A stretch of 47,926 nucleotides of DNA, from assembly GCA_900113995.1 (NCBI GenBank), contig FORK01000002.1:115794-163719 (forward strand). Direction: 5' to 3'. The translations under genes and the position numbers were made by a program. The notes beneath the pieces are model-generated. The model did no database searches and had not been told where the DNA came from. It saw only the letters and a list, made by a program, of their open reading frames with translations. The stretch is from Ruminococcaceae bacterium D5. Lineage in GTDB: Bacteria; Bacillota; Clostridia; Oscillospirales; Ruminococcaceae. How positions within the stretch are numbered: position 1 is the first letter of the stretch; the number at the start of each line of letters is the position of its first letter. Below are positions 17,340 through 24,904 of this stretch, piece after piece.

Positions 17340-17371
17340 AAACGGCGCGCCCGGGAATGGGCGCGCCGTTT
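17340..17371. terminator. Shared hairpin between convergent plsY and dCMP deaminase genes
   Basis: A 13-bp stem pairs AAACGGCGCGCCC with GGGCGCGCCGTTT around a 6-nt loop. It lies 16 bp after plsY and 12 bp after the deaminase stop. Confidence 0.75.
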
Positions 17372-17383
17372 GCCGCGGAGAGA

Positions 17384-17875
17384 TCAATATCCGGTGACGA
17401 GATCGAGGGATTCGTCCTGCGACACCCACTGGTCGTAGACGTTGATCACCCGGAAGCTTTCCTTCGTATCCCGGATGATGACGGTGGCGATGCCGGCGTT
17501 GATGATCTGCCGCTTGCACATCGCGCAGGCGTTGGCGTTTTGCACATAGGCGCCGGTGGACGCCTCACGCCCGACCAGATAGAGGGTGGCGCCGAGCATG
17601 TCGCTGCGCGCCGCGTGGATGATGGCGTTGGCCTCGGCGTGGACCGAGCGGCAGAGCTCATAGCGTTCTCCGCGCGGAATGTTGTTCTTCTCGCGGGTGC
17701 AGAACCCAAGATCTGAGCAGTTCTTCCGGCCGCGCGGCGCGCCGACATAGCCGGTGGAGATGATTTGGTCGTTTTTGACGATGATTGCACCGAAATTGCG
17801 CCGCAGGCAGGTGCCGCGTTCCGATACAACCTCGGCAATGTCGAGGTAGTAGTTGATTTTGTCGCGTCTGTCCAT
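17384..17875 (-). CDS. Deoxycytidylate (dCMP) deaminase
   Basis: The 163-residue protein has the zinc deaminase signatures HAEANAII and C-A-M-C in the ComEB/dCMP deaminase layout (IISTGYVGAPRG and CSDLGFCTREKN). It converts dCMP to dUMP, feeding thymidylate synthesis. The ATG at 17875 has AAGGAGG 9 nt upstream; an upstream in-frame start at 17920 is less likely. It is divergent from rsmA. Confidence 0.92.
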   Translation of the reverse strand: MDRRDKINYYLDIAEVVSERGTCLRRNFGAIIVKNDQIISTGYVGAPRGRKNCSDLGFCTREKNNIPRGERYELCRSVHAEANAIIHAARSDMLGATLYLVGREASTGAYVQNANACAMCKRQIINAGIATVIIRDTKESFRVINVYDQWVSQDESLDLVTGY

Positions 17876-18008
17876 CGAAGGTGCCTCCTTTTCGCGGGGA
17901 ATGTCCGCAGGCTGTTTCATTTTGATTGTTCTATCATAAAATAAAATTCAATCCGGCGCAAGAGGGTGCGAAAATTTGCCTGTCCGGCGCCTTTCAGGAG
18001 GGATTGCG

Positions 18009-18887
18009 ATGGCTCTGACCGACCGAGCCCGGCTGCGCGAGCTGCTGGAACGGCACGGCTTTACTTTTTCAAAGGCGATGGGGCAGAATTTTCTCGTCAA
18101 CCCGTCGGTCTGTCCGCGGATGGCCGAGCTGGGCGGAGCTGCTCCCGGGGTCGGGGTGCTGGAGATCGGGCCGGGGGTTGGAGTCCTGACCGCCGAGCTG
18201 GCCCGCCGGGCCGGCAGGGTGGTCTGTGTTGAGCTGGATCCCCGGCTGCCGCCGATTCTTGCGGAGACGCTTGCCGAATTCGACAACGTCGAAATCGTGC
18301 TCGGGGATGTGATGGAGGTTGATCTCCAAAGCCTGATCGCCGGGCGCTTCGGCGGGATGCCGGTGGTGGTCTGCGCGAATCTGCCCTACTATATTACCAC
18401 CCCGATTCTGATGCGGCTGCTGGAGTCGCGGCTCCCGATCGAAGCAATCACCGTGATGGTGCAGAAGGAGGCCGCGGCCCGGCTCTGCGCCGCTCCCGGC
18501 GAGCGGGAATGCGGGGCCATCTCGGCCGCGATTGCCTATTATGCCGAGCCGCGGGTGCTTTTCCCGGTGTCCGCGGGTTCATTTATGCCCGCGCCCAAGG
18601 TGGATTCAGCGGTAATCCGGCTCGACCTGCGGCCGAAGCCTCCGGTAAGCCCCGGCGACGAGCGGCTGATGTTTGAGCTGGTGCGCGGAGCCTTCGCCCA
18701 GCGCCGCAAGACGGTGCTCAACGCCCTTTCCGCCTCTCTGGGGATTGGAAAGGACGAGCTTACGCAGGCATTCCGGACGGCCGGAGTGGATTGCGGTCAG
18801 CGCGCCGAACGGCTGACCCTGCAGCAGTTTGCGGATCTCTCCGACGCGGTGAGGGCGCTGCGCGCGGCCGGACGCTTTCATTTTTAG
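18009..18887 (+). CDS. rsmA: 16S rRNA (adenine1518/1519-N6)-dimethyltransferase
   Basis: The 292-residue protein has a KsgA/RsmA fold: KAMGQNFLVNP at the N-terminus, SAM motif I EIGPGVGVLT, motif IV NLPYYITTPI, and a C-terminal helical domain with AFAQRRKTVLNAL. It dimethylates two adenines of helix 45 in 16S rRNA during small-subunit assembly. The start at 18009 has CAGGAGGG upstream. The gene is followed by the AT-rich control region of the secreted protein. Confidence 0.96.
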   Translation: MALTDRARLRELLERHGFTFSKAMGQNFLVNPSVCPRMAELGGAAPGVGVLEIGPGVGVLTAELARRAGRVVCVELDPRLPPILAETLAEFDNVEIVLGDVMEVDLQSLIAGRFGGMPVVVCANLPYYITTPILMRLLESRLPIEAITVMVQKEAAARLCAAPGERECGAISAAIAYYAEPRVLFPVSAGSFMPAPKVDSAVIRLDLRPKPPVSPGDERLMFELVRGAFAQRRKTVLNALSASLGIGKDELTQAFRTAGVDCGQRAERLTLQQFADLSDAVRALRAAGRFHF

Positions 18888-18919
18888 TACAGCAGGACTG
18901 AAAGAAAAACTTTTTGATC

Positions 18920-18939
18920 TTGTTACACAACTGTAACAA
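18920..18939 (+). promoter_or_regulatory. Dyad upstream of secreted protein gene 2
   Basis: TTGTTAC-N6-GTAACAA forms two perfect 7-bp arms. Its GTAAC end is exactly 50 nt from the first base of the -35 box, the same as for the dyad at 20794-20813 upstream of the paralogue. It is likely a binding site for a common regulator, which is not identified. Confidence 0.6.
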
Positions 18940-18986
18940 TTATAAAAAAATCTTTCAAAAAGATGACAGAATTAAGCGGAAAACTC

Positions 18987-19015
18987 TTGCATTTTGGAAA
19001 CGGCTGTGTTATACT
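18987..19015 (+). promoter_or_regulatory. Promoter of secreted protein gene 2
   Basis: TTGCAT (18987-18992) and TATACT (19010-19015) are 17 bp apart. The leader, about 73 nt long, opens with a GTTCTA-G-TAGAAC dyad (19024-19036) and ends in TAAGGAGGA. Confidence 0.75.
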
Positions 19016-19094
19016 GCAAACAAGTTCTAGTAGAACAGGTTAAAGTTGCCTGATTCCTGGCTGGAAACGTAATTTTTAAGGAGGATTTTTAGAG

Positions 19095-20390
19095 ATGAAG
19101 AAGTTTTTAGCTTCGCTGCTCGCCGTCTCGATGGTTGCGGGCATGGCCGCAACTTCCTTTGCGTATGAAGTGAAGGACGGCACCCCGGATAAGGATGATC
19201 CCTCGGTTGCTTTTGAAGCGATGATCAAAGAGAAGAGCGGCCACTATTATTACGATGACGACGACGGCTACCCGATCGCCGACGTTCTGATCGGACCGTT
19301 TGGTTATGACTCCGAGGACAAGAACCTCAAGACCGACAACTCGATTGAGTTCGGCAAGACCGCTTATTACCTGCTCACCGCTCTGAGCCTTGAGGGCGCC
19401 GACAAGGAGAAGGATTATACCAATGAGAACAAGGGTGCAGCGGACAAGGACGAGATTCTTGATGCTGCCAAGGTTCGCCTGATCACCGACTCCAACTCGA
19501 CCTCCAACCTGAAGATCAAGGAAGATCTCGAGGAAGGCAAAGACCTGATCAAGGGCATTGCTGTTTCCAAGAAAAAGATCAATGATGTTGGCTATTATGA
19601 GCATGAAGCCGGCTCTGATCTTGATGACAAATTTATTCCTGATCCTAAAGCGCTGGAACTCCTTGAGAAGTATGGCTTTAAAGAGGGCAAGTACTACTAC
19701 ATGATTGCCCTCACCATCGAGGATTCCTCCTCTGTTTCCGACGATGACATCATCGGCACCTTCACCCTTTCGAAGTCCAAGAAGCCGAAGTGCGACGATA
19801 TCGACTTTGACTTTGCAATCAATGTCGACTGGGAGTACAGCTACCGCAAGAACAGCGATGAGCTGGTTATCACCGGCGATTTCGAGCCTGTCCTCGCCGA
19901 GAAATACTATGCCATGAAGTTCGACTGCGACGAAGAGATTGAGATCACCTTCGAGGATGACTCGACCTTTACCGTTGACGTTTCCGGCCAGCCCAAGACT
20001 CTGCTGTACTACGATACCGATTTCAACTCCAAGATTGCTGCGAAGTATCCGCTTGCCGAGTTGAACTTCTGGAACGGCAACGGCGCGAAGTTCAACCGTA
20101 CCGGCGAGTTCTTCCTTGCGGTCGGTGAGGACGCCGAGGATTATGCCCAGTTCCTCTATCAGGTCAATTCGGACGGCTCCCTTTCCGAGGTTGCCGGCGC
20201 TGAGTACGACGATTCCGACGGCGGTTTCTACTTCAAGACCCGCACCCTCGGCACCTATGTCTTCTCCGACATGGAGCTTGAGGTTGGCGGTTCTAGCAGC
20301 TCCGACAAGGACGACGCCATCGTTGTCTCGCCCGTCGAGCCTGTTACCCCCGTTACCCCCATCAACCCCGGCACCGGTGCCAGGGCCTAA
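19095..20390 (+). CDS. Secreted highly acidic protein, family member 2
   Basis: The 431-residue protein has a signal peptide (MKKFLASLLAVSMVAGMAATSFA) and a very acidic, D/E/K-rich body. A repeated landmark set is shared with its neighbour: LIGPFGY at about residue 75, ITGD, TFTVDVSGQPKTLLY, AELNFWNGNGAKFNRTG and KTRTLGTYVFSD. A P/V/T-rich stalk ends in NPGTGARA. The last block resembles a sortase-type NPxTG signal but lacks the hydrophobic segment and basic tail. Strong promoter, AAGGAGG site and strongly biased codon use (GAC, AAG, ACC) point to high expression. The function is unknown. Confidence 0.88.
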   Translation: MKKFLASLLAVSMVAGMAATSFAYEVKDGTPDKDDPSVAFEAMIKEKSGHYYYDDDDGYPIADVLIGPFGYDSEDKNLKTDNSIEFGKTAYYLLTALSLEGADKEKDYTNENKGAADKDEILDAAKVRLITDSNSTSNLKIKEDLEEGKDLIKGIAVSKKKINDVGYYEHEAGSDLDDKFIPDPKALELLEKYGFKEGKYYYMIALTIEDSSSVSDDDIIGTFTLSKSKKPKCDDIDFDFAINVDWEYSYRKNSDELVITGDFEPVLAEKYYAMKFDCDEEIEITFEDDSTFTVDVSGQPKTLLYYDTDFNSKIAAKYPLAELNFWNGNGAKFNRTGEFFLAVGEDAEDYAQFLYQVNSDGSLSEVAGAEYDDSDGGFYFKTRTLGTYVFSDMELEVGGSSSSDKDDAIVVSPVEPVTPVTPINPGTGARA

Positions 20391-20420
20391 GACCTAAGAC
20401 TAATCGGTTCCGTTGATGCG

Positions 20421-20455
20421 AAAAACGCCCCGTGGAATTTCCACGGGGCGTTTTT
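20421..20455 (+). terminator. Terminator after secreted protein gene 2
   Basis: A 15-bp perfect stem (AAAAACGCCCCGTGG with its complement) closes an AATTT loop and ends in TTTTT. Confidence 0.88.
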
Positions 20456-20631
20456 ATTGGTGAGGGAAGCCGCCGCTTCTGCTGGCGGAGGAACCCCCAA
20501 ATGTGTTACTTCAAGCGCCGGGCGAAGTGCACTGCTGACGGTTTCTTTTGACGGCAAAAGCCGCCGAACGGCAGTGAGCGCTCTGTTACAGACCTTTGCG
20601 ATCAACGGCATGTAGAGAATGTAAATTCGGC

Positions 20632-20659
20632 ACATCCTTAAGACACTTGCGGCAACAGT
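20632..20659. repeat. Imperfect direct repeat copy A
   Basis: This 28-bp unit begins ACATCCTTAAGAC and ends CGGCAACAGT. It is 24/28 identical to 20694-20721. Confidence 0.7.
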
Positions 20660-20693
20660 CCCTGCTCTGTTCGGGGCTGGCCCGGGCCATTGA

Positions 20694-20721
20694 TACATCC
20701 TGTAGACGCTTGCGGCGACAG
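20694..20721. repeat. Imperfect direct repeat copy B
   Basis: This unit begins ACATCCTGTAGAC and ends CGGCGACAGT. It differs from copy A at four positions. Confidence 0.7.
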
Positions 20722-20793
20722 TGTGGATGCTTAACGCCGGCTGAGCCGGTGGCTATGAATTTGACAGAGATCTGGAGGAAAAGTTTTCTTTTA

Positions 20794-20813
20794 TTGTTAC
20801 CATCATGTAACGA
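20794..20813 (+). promoter_or_regulatory. Dyad upstream of secreted protein gene 3
   Basis: TTGTTAC-N6-GTAAC(GA) repeats the motif at 18920-18939, with a different N6 but the same 50-nt distance to the -35 box. Confidence 0.6.
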
Positions 20814-20860
20814 ATTCACGAAATTATCACAAAAAAATAACAATTTTCCGGAAAAATCCA

Positions 20861-20889
20861 TTGCATTCCAGCGGATGGTATGCTATAAT
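20861..20889 (+). promoter_or_regulatory. Promoter of secreted protein gene 3
   Basis: TTGCAT (20861-20866) and TATAAT (20884-20889) are 17 bp apart. The -35 hexamer is the same as for gene 2. Confidence 0.78.
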
Positions 20890-20966
20890 CCTAATATGTT
20901 CCGGCGAGGATGATGGAGAGTTCCGGAGCCGGACAGCACATTAATTTTAAGGAGGATTATTGAAAC

Positions 20967-22178
20967 ATGAAGAAGTTTTTAGCGATGCTTCTCTCGGTAT
21001 CCATGGTTGCGAGCATGTCCGCGGTTTCCTTTGCGGTTTCCGGCAGCAGCCGCACTCTGAGCGGTACCCCTGACAAAACCACACCTGCTGATGCCTATGC
21101 ATCGATGATTAAGGATGGCAAGTATGACGACGACGACGGCTATCCGATCGACACCACTCTCATTGGACCATTTGGCTACAATTCTGATGACAAGAACCTG
21201 ACCATCGATTCGGTGGAATATGGCAAGACCGCCTATTTCCTGCTCACCGAATATTACCTTGATTCCGGTGACGATGAGCAGACCCGCTTGGTCACTCAGT
21301 CTGAAAGCACCGATAAGCTGAAGGTCAAGGGCGATTGGGAAGAGGGCAAGAGCCTTGTCGATGGAATGGCCATCACCAAGAAGAAGGTCAACGGCTTCGG
21401 CACCTATGACGATCTTGATGACAAGGACAACTTTACCGAGGACAAAGACTTTACCTCTGATATGGTGAATGACTATGGTTTTGTCTCCGGCAAATACTAC
21501 TACATGGTCGCCATCACTGTCGAGGATTCTTCCTCGACCTCCGATGCGGACATCATCGGCACCTTGACTCTTTCGAAGTCCAAGAAGCCGAAGGCTGACG
21601 ACATCGACTTCGACGTTGCGATCAATGTCGACTGGGAGCAGAGCTATCGCAAGACCGAGGATCTGACCATTACCGGCGACTATGATCCGATCTACTCCGA
21701 GACCTACTACGCGCTGAAGTTTGACTGTGACGAAGAGGTTGAGCTTGGCTTTAATGACGATTCGACCTTTACCGTTGACGTTTCCGGCCAGCCCAAGACC
21801 CTGCTTTATTTCGACACCGACTTCAACTCCTCGATTGCTGCGAAGTATCCGCTTGCGGAACTGAACTTCTGGAACGGAAATGGCGCGAAGTTCAACCGTA
21901 CCGGCGAGATGTTCCTCTCGATCGGCGATGAGGATTACGACGACTACTACCTCTATCAGATCAATTCGGACGGTTCCCTCTCTGAGGTGCCTAACGCCGA
22001 GTACGACGACGCCGATGAGGGCTTCTACTTCAAGACCCGTACCCTCGGCAGCTATGTCGTCTCCGATATGGAACTGGACACCAGCGCCACCGAATCGAGC
22101 GACGAGAGCGACGACATTGTTGTGACCCCCGTTGACCCGGTAACCCCTGTTAACCCCGGCACCGGCGCGAGAGCCTGA
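20967..22178 (+). CDS. Secreted highly acidic protein, family member 3
   Basis: The 403-residue protein is a close paralogue of the one at 19095. It has a signal peptide (MKKFLAMLLSVSMVASMSAVSFA), the LIGPFGY block, TLTLSKSKKPKADDIDFDVAINVDWE, TFTVDVSGQPKTLLYFDTDFNS, AELNFWNGNGAKFNRTG and the same NPGTGARA end after a P/V-rich stalk. Long stretches are near-identical to member 2, also at DNA level, so the tandem arose by recent duplication or is kept uniform by conversion. The ribosome site and leader end (TTTTAAGGAGGAT) are also conserved. The function is unknown; it is presumably abundant and extracellular. Confidence 0.88.
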   Translation: MKKFLAMLLSVSMVASMSAVSFAVSGSSRTLSGTPDKTTPADAYASMIKDGKYDDDDGYPIDTTLIGPFGYNSDDKNLTIDSVEYGKTAYFLLTEYYLDSGDDEQTRLVTQSESTDKLKVKGDWEEGKSLVDGMAITKKKVNGFGTYDDLDDKDNFTEDKDFTSDMVNDYGFVSGKYYYMVAITVEDSSSTSDADIIGTLTLSKSKKPKADDIDFDVAINVDWEQSYRKTEDLTITGDYDPIYSETYYALKFDCDEEVELGFNDDSTFTVDVSGQPKTLLYFDTDFNSSIAAKYPLAELNFWNGNGAKFNRTGEMFLSIGDEDYDDYYLYQINSDGSLSEVPNAEYDDADEGFYFKTRTLGSYVVSDMELDTSATESSDESDDIVVTPVDPVTPVNPGTGARA

Positions 22179-22208
22179 ATCCGGTTATCCGACAAATTAT
22201 TTTTGACG

Positions 22209-22245
22209 AAAACAGCCGCCCACTTCTCCAGTGGGCGGCTGTTCG
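22209..22245 (+). terminator. Terminator after secreted protein gene 3
   Basis: A 14-bp stem pairs AACAGCCGCCCACT with AGTGGGCGGCTGTT around TCTCC. Confidence 0.78.
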
Positions 22246-22252
22246 TTATCCG

Positions 22253-22306
22253 AAAAAGACGCCCTGCGGGCGGTCCCTTAAATAGGGCCGCAATTCGGGC
22301 GTCTTT
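22253..22306 (-). terminator. Long hairpin terminator for the truncated cysteine-rich gene
   Basis: The outer stem pairs AAAGACGCCC with GGGCGTCTTT, and an inner GCGGTCCCT/AGGGCCGC stem extends it. On the reverse strand the stem ends in TTTTT, 27 bp after the stop at 22333. Confidence 0.75.
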
Positions 22307-22332
22307 AGGGGACTCGCAGGCAGGGAATCCGG

Positions 22333-23007
22333 TCAGCTGTTGGATTCGAGATCCGCGAGACGGGGCGGGAAAAATTCGTCGGTCGGAAAGGCGATCTTCC
22401 TGAAGAGCTCGCAGGGATCGTCGGTGCTGTCCTGTGCGGTGCATTCCTTGTCGGGGATGCAGAAATCATAGATCGGGATCATGATCTGGACCTGACGCAT
22501 CAGCTGAACGATCGAGAAAAGCCCAAGGGTGATGCAGAGCTCGCGCTCGATACAGACCTCATGGAAGCAGCCGTCAAACTGGCAGGCGATTTCCTGCGGG
22601 GGGGCAAAGCGGCGAGGCCTGGGCGGGCAGCAGGGGCATACCCGGGAAGCCAGCACCATCGGGTCCACCACCTGCACATTGACGATGGGGGCGTTTCCGC
22701 AGGTCTGTGCCAATGCGGCGTCGGTCGAGAAGGTTCTGACGCTGGCCTCGCTGCCGAAGAGGATGACCTTCTTGGAGAAGGTGGCGAGTCCTTCCAGACA
22801 GACAGGAGGGCATCCGGGCGCCTGATAGGCGGCGACGCACACTTTGAAGAAGAAGGTCATATCCACCGAGAAGAACCCCTTGTTGAAGGCGAGCGGCTCT
22901 ACCTCGAAATGGACGCCGCAGACCTCTGCGCTGCGGACTTTGATGTTGGTTGCCTGATCGATCACGCTTTGGCCGGCATCGGTGAAGTAGACCGGGAGAT
23001 CCCGCAC
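22333..23007 (-). pseudogene. 3' part of a conserved cysteine-rich gene, cut by prophage insertion
   Basis: The frame gives 224 residues from a GTG but reads in phase upstream through YDKDC(V)RDLPVYFTDAGQ until the integrase stop codon. As I recall, clostridial homologues have an extra N-terminal cysteine-rich segment ending in a similar DKDC-EDLRVYFT block. The cysteines (CVAAY, CPPVC, CPCCPP, CQFDGC) and a final FFPPRLADL-type end are intact, as is the terminator. There is no ribosome site or promoter at the GTG. I infer that the prophage separated the 5' part, which should lie beyond the right end of the prophage. The protein's role is unknown. Confidence 0.65.
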
Positions 23008-23008
23008 G

Positions 23009-23028
23009 CAGTCTTTGTCATAAGACTG
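23009..23028. other. Candidate attL core of the prophage
   Basis: CAGTCTT-N6-AAGACTG is a 20-bp dyad inside the broken codon frame of the cysteine-rich gene, 25 bp from the integrase stop. Serine-integrase att sites are imperfect dyads around a central dinucleotide, here TC at 23018-23019. The exact crossover cannot be fixed without attR. Confidence 0.5.
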
Positions 23029-23052
23029 ACAATGATATATACAAAGGGTACA

Positions 23053-24528
23053 TTAAAAATCCCGGAAGATAACCGAGATGGAGAAAGGCTGATTGCGGCC
23101 GGCGGGGCGGGAGTATTCGATGCGGTCAACGACAGTTTTCAGGAGGCGGTTTTGTGTGGCCGGGTCGCCTGCGCCGTATTGCATGAGGACGCTGCGGAGG
23201 CGTTCGGCAAGGGCGCGGCGGTTGGCGCCGACGATCACTGCTTTTTGCTGGGAAAGGTCATCGAGGGCGGCTTGCAATTTGGAGAGCCGCTGCATCAAAG
23301 AACCTACGCGCTCCTGATATTCTTCGACGGAATAAACGCCCTGTTCGAGCAGGGACATGATGCGGGATTTCTGCGGGGAGATTTCTGCGATATCGCGCTG
23401 AAGCCCGTTAATCTGTATATCGAGAATGGTTGTGTCAACCGGGCCGCTTTGCTTGGATGTGATTTCTTCCAGGCGTTTGGCCAGATGCTCAAGGACGGAG
23501 TTTTCCAGCTCCCGGAAGCTGGCGGAGCCGCAGCAGCCCTTTTTTGTGCAGCGAATGTAATTCCACCGGCTCCGGCAGGTGTGCATCACCATATGGCTGC
23601 CGCAGTTGGCACAGATCACGAGGCCCGCGAGCGGGCTTTTGATTGTGCCGGTATTGTAGGCCGGGAGGTGGTGGCGGGTGCGAATCTCCTGCGCGCGGCG
23701 GAAAGTTTCTTCGTCGATGATCGGGGGATGAAGTCCCTGTGAGATGATCCAGTTTTCTTCCGGCTGGTGATGCGCTGTCACTACGCCGGACGGGGATTTT
23801 TTGCGGATGACCCGGTTCCAGACGACTTTGCCGGTGTAGGTCGGATTTTTGAGGATGCCGCGCACCGTAGAGCGGGAGAAGTAGCCGCAGCGCCGCCCGG
23901 TGATTCCGAGGGAGTTCAGATGTTCCGCAATGATGTGGGAACCGGCACCCTGATTCACATACATGTCAAAGATCATGCGGACATACTGCGCCTGATTCTC
24001 GTCGATTTCAAGGGTGGGAGTGCGGTTTACATAGACCTTCCGATAGCCGAAGGGAGGGTTTGACACATAGCCCCCCTCGTGAACGGTTGTCATCAGACCG
24101 CGGTAAAGCCGCTTTTTGATCAGCTTGTATTCCTGACGGGACATGAAGGTTTTGAATTCGGTCATCTGTTCGTCGTTTTCGTCCGACAGGTTATAAATCT
24201 TCTCGGGAGTGACGATCAGCGTGGAGGAATATTTGAAGGTTTCGAGGATCAGTCCCTGATCCTTCATGCCTCCGCGCCCCAGGCGGTCGATATCCATGCA
24301 GAGGACGCCGTCGCATTCGCCGCCTTCGACCGCTTCGAGCATGGCCATCATCTGCGGGCGGGCGATGATGGATTCGCCCGAAACGACCTCTTCAAACACG
24401 CGGGAAATCACGTCGCCGCGCTTGGCCGCGTATTCCTCCAGTGTGCGGCGGTGCCGCGCAAGGGTCACTTCAACCGGCTCGGAGGGATCATCCGAGCGGG
24501 ATTTTCGCAGATATTCAAACAAGATCAT
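23053..24528 (-). CDS. Large serine recombinase (prophage integrase)
   Basis: The 491-residue protein has a resolvase catalytic domain (YLRKSR, nucleophile S10; LCMDIDRLGRGG; EYKLIKKRLYRG), a recombinase domain (GYRK...YSRSTVRGILKNPTYTGKVVWN), a zinc ribbon (CANCGSHMVMHTC...CTKKGC) and a C-terminal coiled coil (about 390-450). It integrates and excises the element at attP/attB without host factors. The start at 24528 has AAAGGAG upstream; a longer frame to 24558 is not needed. It points toward the left att site, as usual. Confidence 0.95.
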   Translation of the reverse strand: MILFEYLRKSRSDDPSEPVEVTLARHRRTLEEYAAKRGDVISRVFEEVVSGESIIARPQMMAMLEAVEGGECDGVLCMDIDRLGRGGMKDQGLILETFKYSSTLIVTPEKIYNLSDENDEQMTEFKTFMSRQEYKLIKKRLYRGLMTTVHEGGYVSNPPFGYRKVYVNRTPTLEIDENQAQYVRMIFDMYVNQGAGSHIIAEHLNSLGITGRRCGYFSRSTVRGILKNPTYTGKVVWNRVIRKKSPSGVVTAHHQPEENWIISQGLHPPIIDEETFRRAQEIRTRHHLPAYNTGTIKSPLAGLVICANCGSHMVMHTCRSRWNYIRCTKKGCCGSASFRELENSVLEHLAKRLEEITSKQSGPVDTTILDIQINGLQRDIAEISPQKSRIMSLLEQGVYSVEEYQERVGSLMQRLSKLQAALDDLSQQKAVIVGANRRALAERLRSVLMQYGAGDPATQNRLLKTVVDRIEYSRPAGRNQPFSISVIFRDF

Positions 24529-24568
24529 GGTGTGGCTCCTTTTACGCCTCACAGGCAAAGATGGTATC

Positions 24569-24598
24569 TTGACACGAAAATAGAAAAGCTGATATAAT
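24569..24598 (+). promoter_or_regulatory. Promoter of the hicA-hicB module
   Basis: TTGACA (24569-24574) and TATAAT (24593-24598) are 18 bp apart, divergent from the integrase gene. Confidence 0.8.
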
Positions 24599-24618
24599 GC
24601 AACTGGAATATAGTTGCA
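24598..24618 (+). promoter_or_regulatory. Palindromic operator of the hicA-hicB module
   Basis: TGCAACT-N7-AGTTGCA has perfect 7-bp arms and starts on the last base of the -10 box. It is the expected position for autorepression by HicB, whose C-terminal part is a ribbon-helix-helix. Confidence 0.7.
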
Positions 24619-24630
24619 AGGCGGTGATGC

Positions 24631-24894
24631 ATGAAGATGCCTAAGAAAGAATATTTATTGGAGTGGGTCACTAGAAAACCAATTCCCAAAAATTTCACAA
24701 TAACCGATCTGGATGCACTTATGGCAAAGTGCGGATGTCAAAAAAGGCAAGGTGGACGTGGTTCGGGGATTGCATATTATAACGAGAGGACGGGCAGAAT
24801 TCTACAGTTCGATGCGCCGCATCCGGGAAATGAATTGAAGATTTATCAAATTAAAAAGGTGATAACTTATCTAAAAGACATAGGAGAAATATAG
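24631..24894 (+). CDS. hicA: HicA-family toxin (mRNA interferase)
   Basis: The 87-residue protein has a double-stranded-RNA-binding-like HicA fold with the block GGRGSGIAYY...ILQFDAPHPGNELKIYQIKKVITYL. HicA toxins cleave mRNA and are held by HicB. The usual GSH histidine is glycine here; the histidine in PHPGNE may serve, as in the longer HicA subfamily. The gene comes first, before the antitoxin. Base composition is clearly more AT-rich than the flanking host DNA, consistent with separate acquisition. Confidence 0.85.
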   Translation: MKMPKKEYLLEWVTRKPIPKNFTITDLDALMAKCGCQKRQGGRGSGIAYYNERTGRILQFDAPHPGNELKIYQIKKVITYLKDIGEI

Positions 24895-24904
24895 GAGGAC
24901 GGAC

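Larger units (their letters stand above)
20456..20793. other. Intergenic region with imperfect repeats, no gene recognised
   Basis: Between the terminator and the upstream dyad of the next gene there is no supported ORF. The clearest structure is two 28-bp direct repeats at 20632-20659 and 20694-20721, 24 of 28 bases identical with starts 62 bp apart, sharing ACATCCT and CTTGCGGC. A small RNA is possible but not shown. Confidence 0.45.

Noticed and set aside
20632-20721. Possible CRISPR array
   Set aside because: Only two imperfect copies, no third unit, and no cas genes nearby.
22561-24597. Rightward frames of 393 and 172 residues across the integrase region
   Set aside because: Antisense to the integrase and to the cysteine-rich gene, both of which have recognisable motifs.
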